A stretch of 26,113 bases of DNA from CAYPQL01 sp964412905 (GCA_964412905.1 CAYPQL010000015.1:1-26113), one strand, 5' to 3'; counted from the stretch's first letter, positions 14,881-22,119 are shown. Program-made: numbers and translations. The notes: a model not told the origin generated them from the sequence alone.

Positions 14881-14990
14881 AGTTGCGACAGAAGAAAGTA
14901 AAAAACTCAATCAGAGAGATTTTACTTCTGGCGAAGGAGATGCCAGACAAGAACAATGTCTTTGGACTAAGAAAAAAGGAGGTTATATAA
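14877..14990 (+). CDS. 37-aa basic peptide, third gene of the SPFH operon
   Basis: ATG at 14877 overlaps the TGA of the previous gene (ATGA), and the frame ends at TAA 14988. The product begins MKLRQKKVKNSIREILLLAK and ends in GLRKKEVI. It is strongly basic with one amphipathic helix, so it could bind membrane, RNA or the SPFH ring. A perfect AAGGAGG near its end (14978-14984) is followed by no usable start codon. A terminator follows 69 bases later. The small size keeps confidence moderate. Confidence 0.45.
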   Translation: MKLRQKKVKNSIREILLLAKEMPDKNNVFGLRKKEVI

Positions 14991-15058
14991 AAAATATAAG
15001 AGGATACAATATAAAAAGGTTACAAACATCGTGTTGTTTGAAATAAAATAAAGTTTAA

Positions 15059-15095
15059 CGCGGGAATTGTTCTTCGGAACACCCCGCTTTTTTTG
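15059..15095 (+). terminator. Intrinsic terminator of the SPFH operon
   Basis: GCGGG (15060-15064) and CCCGC (15083-15087) close a stem that continues as TGTTC-TTCG-GAACA, followed by TTTTTTTG. Confidence 0.9.
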
Positions 15096-15149
15096 TAATA
15101 TTTTTCTTGACTTCCACATTCAAACGCTTTTAAACCAATCTTTTGAGTT

Positions 15150-15181
15150 AAAAAAAAGAGAACTTATATTATAAAGTTCTC
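15150..15181 (-). terminator. Intrinsic terminator of the VirB operon
   Basis: Read on the minus strand, GAGAACTT (15181-15174) pairs with AAGTTCTC (15165-15158), followed by eight T. The stop codon of the VirB4 gene lies in the first bases of the stem. Confidence 0.85.
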
Positions 15182-17489
15182 AACTATTAAATTTTTCATG
15201 AAGGAATAGTTCGAATCCCTTCTTATGTATTGTTCTTTTGGCAACAACATCTTTTATTGATGGTGTATTACCGTTTAGGCTATTTGAAAACACAAACCAA
15301 TCTTTTGATTCCCATCCTTTCTTTTTAAGGAAGGTATCCATCATGTCAAGAATACTATGGCCAATAGGCACTTTCTTATATGACGGAATATGCAAGACAA
15401 TCTCATTTGCCTTGATAAATCCATTGTAGTAATCTACATCTTTTTCGATATAGACCCCTGTTCTTTTCTCAAAAAACTCTATGGATTTTAGCATCAATTG
15501 CATATCCAAGAATCTCTCAGGATCGTCTGCTGGAAGATGCAGGAATGTCTGTGCCTCTCCTGATAATTCCTCATGCGGGGTTTGCATAAATCCTCCCAGA
15601 AAGAGAGCATCCCTTTCATCGTCGTGCAATTCGTCGGCTCGATAAAAGTAGGCTTTTTCTTTTGACATCGGATGCTGTTTGAATGTTTTCGTATCCCCGG
15701 TTATTATATGATGTATAAAACGGGTTACGCCAATATATACGGGAGTTGCATCTTTTTCTTTTTCTTTAAGAATTGCGACTCCGCGCGCAGAGTTTTCTCG
15801 CAACCAATCAAAATCCTCATCTTTCATACCCATATACTCTTTCAGCAAATCTTCGCCAGATACGCTGAATATGAAAGCGTAAGAAAGATTCGTCAACATA
15901 TCCTTGCCTTCTTGCGAGCGGAGAACATCAGCGTTCTGAATAAGCGTTCTTATTTCAGTCATCAGCTTTCTCCCTTCGCGATAGAATCTGTCGATGATCT
16001 CCCATGTAGTCGGTTGCCCGAGATCTGGATCTCCTTCACACACTGTTTGGAACTCGTCTATCGCGACCACATTCTGACGAGGAATAAGATCTGCAATTTT
16101 CTCTTCTATCAGAAGAATTATATTGGTAATTGCCTTTTTAGTTTTAAGATTCTTTATCGCCCCCAAGTCATGAACTATAATGTCCGCATTTATGAGATCA
16201 ATTGGTTTCACATTGACATTCAGCCATGGACACGAGTTCTTATTGGCAAAGAAGCGCAGAGCTTCTTCAACTTTATCAAGGTCAGAACAAGAATTCTGAG
16301 CACATTTCTTGCGCCATTCTCCAATTTGAGCGATTAGCGCATCTAATGTTATCTTCATTCTTGCTTCCCTCATCTTTTCCAGTATTCCCTGAATATAAGC
16401 TGTTTGCTCGTATTTTAAACCTCCCGAAAGAACATTTAAGGCGTCAATTTCAAATGATTCCTGAAGTTTTCTGCTATTTGGGAATACATTGAAAAGATCT
16501 ATGCCGGCAGTATCTTCCGTATATGTATATTTTTGAATATACACTTTTTTGTTTTTAAACCTTTCTTTTATTCTTTCTGCTGCTTTCAGCGGCGAATTGC
16601 TTGTTTTAACTGCTCCAAGAGGATCAAGATACGCCTGTCTTTTTCCTAAGATAGTGTCATTGTACATTTGCAAAAGCAGAAGATGTGTTTTTCCGCTCTC
16701 ACTTTCTCCGATATATATCCCGCGTCCGCCTGCCTTTGTTTTCGCAGGATCAAAGAAGATGTACTCGCCATTCTTTCTTCGGCCGATAGGAAGTCCGGAT
16801 TTATATTGCTGGCTTGCTGGGAACGCATACTTCATAAAGCTATCCATCATTTCACCGGTAAAATACAGACGATATTCATCATCAATGGAAGACTCTTCTT
16901 TTCTTATAAGTTTTTTTTCATAAATGACTTTCTGCTCTACGGGCGTCACAAGATAGAATCCCATACCGCGCATGACCGATTTGAATTTCTTGTCTACAGT
17001 ATCAAGGGTTTTGCTATCTGATGCGTAAAGGACCAACAGCATATTGCATTCACAAACATAGTCGCTCTTTTCTTTTCCGTCTTTATCATCGAGCTTAGCT
17101 TCTATCTCCAAGATCATCTGATACTTTCTTTTTAGTCTATCGTTTTCAAGTTGTTTTTCCTCATAAGACACCCCTATTTTTTTAGTGCGCATATTTTTTT
17201 CAATTGCAAATCGTTGGCTTGACAAAACCTTATCGGCGTTTTCCCGAGTCATTCTTTTTCCAAAAATAACAGGGCGCACACCGTATGATTCACACACAGT
17301 CAGCAAACTTGAAAACTTTGCCGAATTTACTGCATCTCTTACATAAAAGATGCAGTAACATTTTTCTCCGATCATTGGATAGGAATCAACGCCTCCAATT
17401 TCTATGGAGGTCGTCTTTGCAATGTCTTGTTTATTTAAAACTGCTTTCAATTTTTGCATTGTGAAAGCTGTTTTCAATTTTTTCATCAT
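15180..17489 (-). CDS. VirB4/TraC-type conjugation or secretion ATPase
   Basis: A 769-residue ATPase. Residues 1-240 form the N-terminal VirB4-like domain. The P-loop reads GESESGKT at 261-268, preceded by the glycine-rich GGRGIYI. Walker B is NVVAIDEF at 473-480. The following EGRKLMTEIRTLIQNADVL resembles the arginine-containing sensor strand of VirB4, where TQ is usual; here it is IQ. The C-terminal 170 residues (after about 600) go beyond a minimal VirB4 domain, and I do not recognise them. VirB4 proteins power pilus assembly or substrate transfer in type IV secretion and conjugation; CedB of archaeal DNA import is related. It is the last gene of a seven-gene operon; its ATG overlaps the previous stop by one base. 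Confidence 0.88.
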   Translation of the reverse strand: MMKKLKTAFTMQKLKAVLNKQDIAKTTSIEIGGVDSYPMIGEKCYCIFYVRDAVNSAKFSSLLTVCESYGVRPVIFGKRMTRENADKVLSSQRFAIEKNMRTKKIGVSYEEKQLENDRLKRKYQMILEIEAKLDDKDGKEKSDYVCECNMLLVLYASDSKTLDTVDKKFKSVMRGMGFYLVTPVEQKVIYEKKLIRKEESSIDDEYRLYFTGEMMDSFMKYAFPASQQYKSGLPIGRRKNGEYIFFDPAKTKAGGRGIYIGESESGKTHLLLLQMYNDTILGKRQAYLDPLGAVKTSNSPLKAAERIKERFKNKKVYIQKYTYTEDTAGIDLFNVFPNSRKLQESFEIDALNVLSGGLKYEQTAYIQGILEKMREARMKITLDALIAQIGEWRKKCAQNSCSDLDKVEEALRFFANKNSCPWLNVNVKPIDLINADIIVHDLGAIKNLKTKKAITNIILLIEEKIADLIPRQNVVAIDEFQTVCEGDPDLGQPTTWEIIDRFYREGRKLMTEIRTLIQNADVLRSQEGKDMLTNLSYAFIFSVSGEDLLKEYMGMKDEDFDWLRENSARGVAILKEKEKDATPVYIGVTRFIHHIITGDTKTFKQHPMSKEKAYFYRADELHDDERDALFLGGFMQTPHEELSGEAQTFLHLPADDPERFLDMQLMLKSIEFFEKRTGVYIEKDVDYYNGFIKANEIVLHIPSYKKVPIGHSILDMMDTFLKKKGWESKDWFVFSNSLNGNTPSIKDVVAKRTIHKKGFELFLHEKFNS

Positions 17490-18178
17490 TAGTCTTCACC
17501 TCCAAAATATTGTTCTGCGTCTATTGGATCTGCCAGAATATCTGCCTGATTGAGAGTCATCTGCTCAGCAAGTCTTTGTTGTGTTATTACAGATAAAGAC
17601 ACAACGCGACCCGGGGTTGTCAACCAATCTAGCTTTAGATCTTTAACATATTGTCTCAGAAATTCTCTTTGAGCAGGGTTTTCTTCTTGGCTAATCCATG
17701 TTTCAATCTCGTCTATCAATCTCTTGAGCTCTTTCTGATCAACATCCCGAACCTCAAAACAGAATGTTTCTCCTTCCTGAAATACGGTATTTATATATTC
17801 ACTTATTATAGGAGACTTTCTTCTCTCCCGTGAAATATTATATGTTTTAACAACATTGCCTCCAGAGTTTATGATAGATCCTGTGCGGTCTAAATTCAAT
17901 TCCACACGATATCCATTGCCTCTGTTTTGCCACGGAATCCGCCGCAAGAATGAAGGCAATTTTAGGCTGCTTCCATTCGCAATATTCTTAGGCTGCAAAA
18001 CCAGGCGATATATCGCCCAGATAATTGCAAGCACGACCATCAATATCATCCAAACGAGTTTTATTTTTGCACTAACAGGAAGGAATGACATTACTGATCC
18101 GAGCATTACGAAAACTGAAGCAACAAGATATGTTATGATCTTTCTAATATTTTCTTTTTTTGGATCATTATATTTCAT
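17489..18178 (-). CDS. Two-TM protein in the VirB3/PrgI position
   Basis: A 229-residue protein. Two closely spaced N-terminal membrane helices (about 13-33 and 38-60) are followed by a long cytoplasmic part with a beta-rich stretch (GYRVELNLDRTGSIINSGGN), then a charged helical region (about 145-175) and a C-terminal domain. VirB3, TcpE and PrgI proteins have the same helical hairpin and are encoded directly before virB4, as here. The sequence similarity is weak, and the C-terminal part is longer than in VirB3. AAGGTGAT lies 8 bases before the ATG. It probably anchors the ATPase to the membrane channel (inference from position). Confidence 0.6.
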   Translation of the reverse strand: MKYNDPKKENIRKIITYLVASVFVMLGSVMSFLPVSAKIKLVWMILMVVLAIIWAIYRLVLQPKNIANGSSLKLPSFLRRIPWQNRGNGYRVELNLDRTGSIINSGGNVVKTYNISRERRKSPIISEYINTVFQEGETFCFEVRDVDQKELKRLIDEIETWISQEENPAQREFLRQYVKDLKLDWLTTPGRVVSLSVITQQRLAEQMTLNQADILADPIDAEQYFGGED

Positions 18179-18192
18179 TTGTAATCACCTTC

Positions 18193-19155
18193 TTAATTTT
18201 GTCTTTCTTCTGTAGGCGCGTGAGATGACGCTTCCTCTTTTTTCTTTCTCTTTTCTTCTTCTTCTTCTTCATAATATCTTTTTGTGTAATCATATTTTCT
18301 TTCGTCAGGTGGTTCATATGGAGGCTGATCATCGCCCTTTCTTCTTCCGTAGCGGCCAAACGACCTTTGCCAAACTCCATGGAATCTTTCATGATATCTA
18401 TGATCTGTCGCCCAATCGAACAATCGGTACCAAATATAGGCAATGAAAAAGAACAGGCCCATTACAAGAGCAGACCTAGCCAAGACATTCCACCCGGAGT
18501 TTTCGGACGCTTTTACGACTATCAATATCAAAAAAGAAATGTACGCAGGAACTATCATATTTACTGCAATCACCTGCGCACCTATCTTTCCCGCGGTTCT
18601 CGTTAGAGGTATCATCAATAACACCCCCATGAACTGTATTAAAAACTCTCCAGTCGTATCTACAAAAATGTAGACTACTAATATTATGATCATCGGAATA
18701 ACTGCAGTCCATCCCAACAGTATTCCCAATATTGATCCGACAAGAATGGCGAATATTGAAGTTACCAAATCAGGTTGCACAGATAGAAAGTAGCTTGTAT
18801 TGCCACTAACTATCAAATCAGCTTTTGCATATAATTGATTTCCGTATGCAAAGAGTATAAACCCAAGCCCAGCTAGATAGCTGACTCCGCCTTGCATTGT
18901 CTCTGTAATCTTGTTTTCATTATTTATCATCTTAGATAGAATGAACAGAAACAGGAATACGATTCCTATATACAAGAAAAGGAGAGCTAATGTGCCGAAG
19001 AATGGGTTCTCAATCTGAGGAGTTGGCGGGCTAGTCAGTGCATCATTAGTCAAATCCGCTCCGGAATTTATTATAGCCCCTATGGTTACATCATATAACC
19101 ATCGAATCACTTTTTGTCCACCTTCCATTATTGTATCTAACAATATCATACTCAA
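18193..19155 (-). CDS. Multipass VirB6/CedA-like channel protein
   Basis: A 320-residue integral membrane protein with about seven hydrophobic segments (53-75, 89-109, 132-150, 151-166, 169-185, 193-214, 225-245) and a 75-residue cytoplasmic tail. The tail is basic at first (HRYHERFHGVWQRSFGRYGRRKG), then has a run of six Glu encoded by GAA/GAG repeats, then Lys/Glu-rich sequence. Number, spacing and operon position match VirB6/TrbL-type inner-membrane channel subunits and archaeal CedA. Sequence identity to either cannot be judged by eye. It has a perfect AAGGAGGTGA 9 bases before the ATG and overlaps the upstream gene by 4 bases. Glu-codon repeats in the tail could vary by slippage. Confidence 0.65.
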   Translation of the reverse strand: MSMILLDTIMEGGQKVIRWLYDVTIGAIINSGADLTNDALTSPPTPQIENPFFGTLALLFLYIGIVFLFLFILSKMINNENKITETMQGGVSYLAGLGFILFAYGNQLYAKADLIVSGNTSYFLSVQPDLVTSIFAILVGSILGILLGWTAVIPMIIILVVYIFVDTTGEFLIQFMGVLLMIPLTRTAGKIGAQVIAVNMIVPAYISFLILIVVKASENSGWNVLARSALVMGLFFFIAYIWYRLFDWATDHRYHERFHGVWQRSFGRYGRRKGDDQPPYEPPDERKYDYTKRYYEEEEEEKRKKKEEASSHAPTEERQN

Positions 19156-20303
19156 TCACCTCCTTGGTTAAAGAGCATTTTTTTAAGTGGCCATAGCATG
19201 CTAATAGTCACAATCATTGCGACTATTGCTATGTCTGTCTTGGCTGACGAATCATACAAGTAAGTGCTAATGCTATGATTTAATTTATTCAATCCAAACG
19301 GACCTGTCGCATAAAAACTTTTTGCAGTCGTATTTCCGGCATAGACTGTGAAAACAGTATCATTGCCAGTTAAATTCATCCTGTATGAAAGGTTTTCTGC
19401 AATTATCAAAGGCTCGTCGCGCTTTAAGACTTCTCCGTAATAGAGTGAGTCCCCATTTTGTTTTATGTTGTAATATTCCGTATAGTAATTCACCTCTAAA
19501 CTTGCGTTTATTTCTTCCCATCGATCGTTTGTTCGATAACCATAGGACTTCTGCAACATTTCTCGATAAGTTGCATTGAGTTCATAGTTCACAGCTTCCA
19601 TTCTAAAGCCAAACGGATATAACGATGAGTTAAACAAATCGCTCTTAAATATTCTCGTAGTATTTGTCGCTATTTCTGTTACATCGCACCCATCCGAATA
19701 GGAATATTTCTCAGGCTTTGATATGCCGTCTGAAAGCCAACCGCTCCATGTTTTTGGTCTTTTTTCATACCAGCAATAGCTATAACAATAATCAGCTGGA
19801 CAAATTTTCACACACCTTTTCACTTTTTTAGTATACTGAACATTAATCAAAGATATAAGTGTGGCTGTTTTTTCAACGATATTAACATATTTAGTTGTAA
19901 CACTAATACTGTCAACGCCGACAACAAGCTCTGCATTCGGATTCTTTTCAGCATAATAACTATAGAATATGTTTTTGTAGTCTGTCTCTTGCGGTACCAC
20001 GCAAACATCTTTTGAGCAAATGCTTGGTGCATATCCGCGAGCTTTTAGATAAACTAAAATATCGCCAGTGTCCACTAATGTTGCATTAAATAGTTTTGCT
20101 TTTATGGGAATCTTTTCATTTATTATCACTAGATCATTCGGATCCTGCTTAAAATTGTCTTCGATGTATTCCAGCATCTCATCGGTTTGATTGTCAAACA
20201 GCCATGGGATTTCCCATGTGCTGTTATTCAACCATCCCGCAGAAACATTGAAGGGCATAAACAAAACAGCTGCAACAATTGCTGTTAAAATAATCTGTTT
20301 CAT
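19152..20303 (-). CDS. Sequon-rich exported protein with C-terminal anchor
   Basis: A 383-residue protein starting at ATG 20303, supported by AGGAGG 7 bases upstream; a longer frame starting seven codons earlier would overlap the previous gene and lacks a ribosome-binding site. A signal peptide (residues 1-22, ending NVSA before GW) leads into a 320-residue external domain, then a membrane helix near residues 356-372 and a short basic end. The external part has about a dozen N-x-S/T sequons (NNST, NQT, NAT, NTT, NSS, NAT, NAS, NLS, NLT, NDT, NTT, NHS), several times chance, and a cysteine-rich segment (KRCVKICPADYCYSYCWYEK). This looks like a glycosylated surface or pilus-tip component. I recognise no family. 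Confidence 0.75.
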   Translation of the reverse strand: MKQIILTAIVAAVLFMPFNVSAGWLNNSTWEIPWLFDNQTDEMLEYIEDNFKQDPNDLVIINEKIPIKAKLFNATLVDTGDILVYLKARGYAPSICSKDVCVVPQETDYKNIFYSYYAEKNPNAELVVGVDSISVTTKYVNIVEKTATLISLINVQYTKKVKRCVKICPADYCYSYCWYEKRPKTWSGWLSDGISKPEKYSYSDGCDVTEIATNTTRIFKSDLFNSSLYPFGFRMEAVNYELNATYREMLQKSYGYRTNDRWEEINASLEVNYYTEYYNIKQNGDSLYYGEVLKRDEPLIIAENLSYRMNLTGNDTVFTVYAGNTTAKSFYATGPFGLNKLNHSISTYLYDSSAKTDIAIVAMIVTISMLWPLKKMLFNQGGD

Positions 20304-20314
20304 TATATGCCCTC

Positions 20315-20665
20315 CTAAATCCAAATCCAGTTTGATGGTATTTCATAGTCCATGAGATATAAACCCGCTCCTCCTATGAAGTTCCTTAGAGCTATTGCAA
20401 CTGCTAGAAGAAAATACAATTTGATCTTAAGTAATAATTTTTCGTAGGCCCCATTAAAACCGTTGATAAGGCCCATAGCTATAGCCCATGGTACTAATAT
20501 GGTGACAATTACTGTACCAACCATTCCCACGATCATTGCGGTATCAGCTATTTTTTCCTGCATTACTCTAACATCAGCAGGATCCAACTGCTTTCTTGCT
20601 GATGCTGGAGACACAAAAAATAGTAGCACTAGCAGTATTGCAAGTACAAATAATTTCTTTTTCAT
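20315..20665 (-). CDS. VirB2-like pilin candidate B
   Basis: A 116-residue protein starting at ATG 20665, which has AAGGAGG 6 bases upstream. It has a signal peptide (MKKKLFVLAILLVLLFFVSPASA, cut after ASA) and a mature chain of about 93 residues. The mature chain has two hydrophobic helices (about 50-72 and 83-103) joined by GLINGFNGAYEKLLLKIK. Signal peptide, small mature size and two helices with a short polar loop are the VirB2/TrbC pilin layout. The loop matches candidate A (GLIYGFNKAIEGLLDHIK), so the two are tandem paralogs. This copy ends with a polar YEIPSNWIWI tail. The pilin assignment is from topology and context. Confidence 0.65.
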   Translation of the reverse strand: MKKKLFVLAILLVLLFFVSPASARKQLDPADVRVMQEKIADTAMIVGMVGTVIVTILVPWAIAMGLINGFNGAYEKLLLKIKLYFLLAVAIALRNFIGGAGLYLMDYEIPSNWIWI

Positions 20666-20698
20666 AATACCTCCTTGGCATAAAGCACCATACAACGA

Positions 20699-21118
20699 TC
20701 ACAATCCGCTTAGAGCTTCTGCTGCTAATAAAAGTATGGTTACTACACCTAAGAATACCCCGAACAGCAATAACACTTTTATATGGTCCAGTAGTCCTTC
20801 AATGGCCTTGTTAAACCCATAGATCAATCCGCCACCAATGGTTATTGTTCCAACAATTATAAACAACAGCACAAGCAATGCAGCAGAAATCTTCGCATAT
20901 TTAATATACCAGCTATCATATGAAGTTTTAGCGCTAGATGACCAATCCCAAAAACCTGCACTTGCTACTGGCGCTACAATCGCAATAAACAACAGCAAAA
21001 GTGCTATCACGGATACAATACGACTTCTATTTCCCAGCAACCTTGCCACAGTTGCCTTTGATCTATACACACAGCCTAGTAAAAGCTGCAAAATATTTCT
21101 TATCTTCTTTGATTTCAT
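20699..21118 (-). CDS. VirB2-like pilin candidate A
   Basis: A 139-residue protein with a long, basic n-region (about 32 residues) before the signal hydrophobic core (IVSVIALLLLFIAIVAPVASA), cut before GFWDW. The long signal resembles that of TrbC/VirB2 propilins. The mature chain of about 85 residues has two hydrophobic helices joined by GGGLIYGFNKAIEGLLDHIK and ends in a hydrophobic C-terminus. AAGGTGA lies 8 bases before the ATG, inside the preceding small gene. Its paralog follows after 33 bases. Two different pilin-like proteins in tandem suggest a heteropolymer or a major and a minor pilin. Confidence 0.7.
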   Translation of the reverse strand: MKSKKIRNILQLLLGCVYRSKATVARLLGNRSRIVSVIALLLLFIAIVAPVASAGFWDWSSSAKTSYDSWYIKYAKISAALLVLLFIIVGTITIGGGLIYGFNKAIEGLLDHIKVLLLFGVFLGVVTILLLAAEALSGL

Positions 21119-21119
21119 A

Positions 21120-21248
21120 TTACTTCACCTTCCTTATTTTCTTTCTTTTCCTTGGGAACATCAAACGGTTTAAGTATTTTCGTCCGTTTTCAACAGCGCG
21201 AAAAACTTTTCTCGTCAAAATATCCCCTTTGATTCTTATTCCTTTCAT
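21120..21248 (-). CDS. 42-aa basic peptide, first gene of the VirB-like operon
   Basis: ATG at 21248 and TAA at 21122-21120, with one base between this stop and the pilin A start. The peptide begins MKGIRIKGDILTRKVFRAVE and ends PRKRKKIRKVK: highly basic, with one amphipathic helix. Its last codons contain the ribosome-binding site of pilin A, so it could couple translation. Its own ribosome-binding site is weak. It may be a small protein or a translated leader. No family recognised. Confidence 0.45.
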   Translation of the reverse strand: MKGIRIKGDILTRKVFRAVENGRKYLNRLMFPRKRKKIRKVK

Positions 21249-21376
21249 ACTCGCCACTCTAACCCCATCTTTTTTGTAGATGAGTCAAACTACTATTCTT
21301 TCCGGGTGCTCGTTTGCACAAACACCTTTGATCTATTCAACGGTCTATAACCGCTCGTTTATATTTTTATTTTTGT

Positions 21377-21404
21377 TTACTATTCGATACTATTCAGTTG
21401 TCAA
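21377..21404 (-). promoter_or_regulatory. Possible proximal promoter of the VirB-like operon
   Basis: On the minus strand TTGACA (21404-21399), a 16-base spacer and TAGTAA (21382-21377). It would give a 130-base leader. The -10 box is weaker than at the two distal promoters. Confidence 0.4.
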
Positions 21405-21502
21405 AGAACGACCCTGAACTGAAACCCTCAAGCCTTTTTCTTCAGCTCGAGTTTCAGTTCTTTTTTTTCAAGAACTAAAATCCGAGTTTAAAAAAATGTT
21501 CA
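21377..21502 (-). promoter_or_regulatory. Leader RNA segment with competing hairpins
   Basis: On the minus-strand transcript, four segments occur in order: A CCCCTGAAC (about 21502-21494), B AGTTCTT, C AAGAACTGAAAC and D GTTTCAGTTCAGGG (ending about 21411). D can pair with C (GAACTGAAAC/GTTTCAGTTC, 10 bp) or with A (CCCTGAAC/GTTCAGGG, 8 bp). In the second case B pairs with C. The same C-D hairpin read on the plus strand is followed by T8 and would be an intrinsic terminator there. This may be a regulatory leader; it is a fold seen by eye only. Confidence 0.4.
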
Positions 21503-21596
21503 GGGGTTTTTTGCCATATTATGGGCTTTATCGTCTCCCACCCGCCTTGTATATTTGATTTGCTTTAGTTCTTTATAAGCGCTTCGCTAACTTTTC

Positions 21597-21624
21597 ATTA
21601 TATACAAACCAAATATAATGTCAA
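21597..21624 (-). promoter_or_regulatory. Consensus promoter P1 of the VirB-like operon
   Basis: On the minus strand a perfect TTGACA (21624-21619) and perfect TATAAT (21602-21597), 16 bases apart. The spacer contains TATATTTGGTTTG, and an inverted copy, TATATTTGATTTG on the plus strand, lies at 21550-21562. This could be an operator or a hairpin near the start of the leader. Confidence 0.8.
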
Positions 21625-21646
21625 ATTTTTTGTAATTTATATAAGC

Positions 21647-21674
21647 ATAATACACAAACTAAATGTAATGTCAA
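21647..21674 (-). promoter_or_regulatory. Promoter P2, a repeat of P1 exactly 50 bp upstream
   Basis: On the minus strand TTGACA (21674-21669), a 16-base spacer and TATTAT (21652-21647). The 21-base core ACAAACYAAATRTAATGTCAA (plus strand) is shared with P1 with two differences. Confidence 0.7.
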
Positions 21675-21770
21675 CCAGTTTCAAATCATACAAGCATATA
21701 AATATTTTAATAATACAACAGCGTGGCAATACAACGATTAGCGATGCAACAATTAATTCTCAATTTATTC

Positions 21771-21798
21771 TTGCCTTTTTATAATTTTCTGCTAAGCT
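21771..21798 (+). promoter_or_regulatory. Promoter of tRNA-Ala
   Basis: TTGCCT (21771-21776), a 16-base spacer ending TTCTGC and TAAGCT (21793-21798), matching the layout of the tRNA-Arg promoter. Confidence 0.5.
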
Positions 21799-21868
21799 AA
21801 TAATAGTTAGGCAGCATTAACTTAATATATTGTTATAAGTTATTTGTTATCAGTTATAAGTTAATCTC

Positions 21869-21945
21869 GGGCCCGTGGTTCAGTTGGCTAGAACGCCTCC
21901 ATGGCATGGAGGAGGTCAGGAGTTCGAATCTCCTCGGGTCCACCA
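21869..21945 (+). tRNA. tRNA-Ala(GGC)
   Basis: Acceptor GGGCCCG/CGGGTCC with the alanine identity pair G3-U70, D-arm GTTC-AGTTGGCTA-GAAC, anticodon arm CCTCC-ATGGCAT-GGAGG (anticodon GGC), T-arm AGGAG-TTCGAAT-CTCCT, discriminator A and encoded CCA. It decodes GCC and GCU. Confidence 0.96.
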
Positions 21946-21983
21946 AAGACGATTTGTCGCCTCGCTCGGGGCTTCGCTGACAC

Positions 21984-22011
21984 TTGACAAGATTTTTTGG
22001 AGGAGTATAAT
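21984..22011 (+). promoter_or_regulatory. Consensus promoter of the cysteine-leader operon
   Basis: Perfect TTGACA (21984-21989) and perfect TATAAT (22006-22011), 16 bases apart. Transcription is expected near 22018, three bases before the ATG at 22021, so the mRNA is essentially leaderless. Confidence 0.85.
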
Positions 22012-22020
22012 ACAATTATT

Positions 22021-22119
22021 ATGAAATATCAAATCAGCCAAAATCAAAATTGTTGCACTTGTTGTCAATCTTCTTTAAGAAAAGAGGCTGGTTTTTATTT
22101 TAATTTAGAATCCAAGTAA
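22021..22119 (+). CDS. 32-aa cysteine-run leader peptide
   Basis: ATG at 22021, stop TAA at 22117. Codons 11-15 (22051-22065) are TGT TGC ACT TGT TGT, giving Cys-Cys-Thr-Cys-Cys in a peptide that begins MKYQISQNQN and ends with LRKEAGFYFNLESK. Four cysteine codons in five are highly unlikely in an AT-rich genome by chance and follow the pattern of amino-acid attenuator leaders such as those of trp and his. There is no ribosome-binding site; the promoter puts the ATG at the mRNA end. Its 3' coding part contains the left arm of an antiterminator (22081-22089), so ribosome position would decide which downstream hairpin forms. Confidence 0.8.
   Translation: MKYQISQNQNCCTCCQSSLRKEAGFYFNLESK

Noticed and set aside
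14978..15000. Further gene after the strong AAGGAGG at the end of the SPFH operon
   Set aside because: No ATG, GTG or TTG follows at a usable distance before the terminator.
15672..16337. 221-codon frame antisense to the VirB4 gene
   Set aside because: It lacks a ribosome-binding site and family features, and the opposite strand has clear Walker motifs.
19152..21248. Archaeal host genome
   Set aside because: The sequon-rich protein looks archaeal, but MurJ, bacterial promoters and intrinsic terminators throughout make the genome bacterial.
11092..21945. Integrative element bounded by the two tRNA loci
   Set aside because: No integrase and no direct repeat of either tRNA 3' end was found at the other side.
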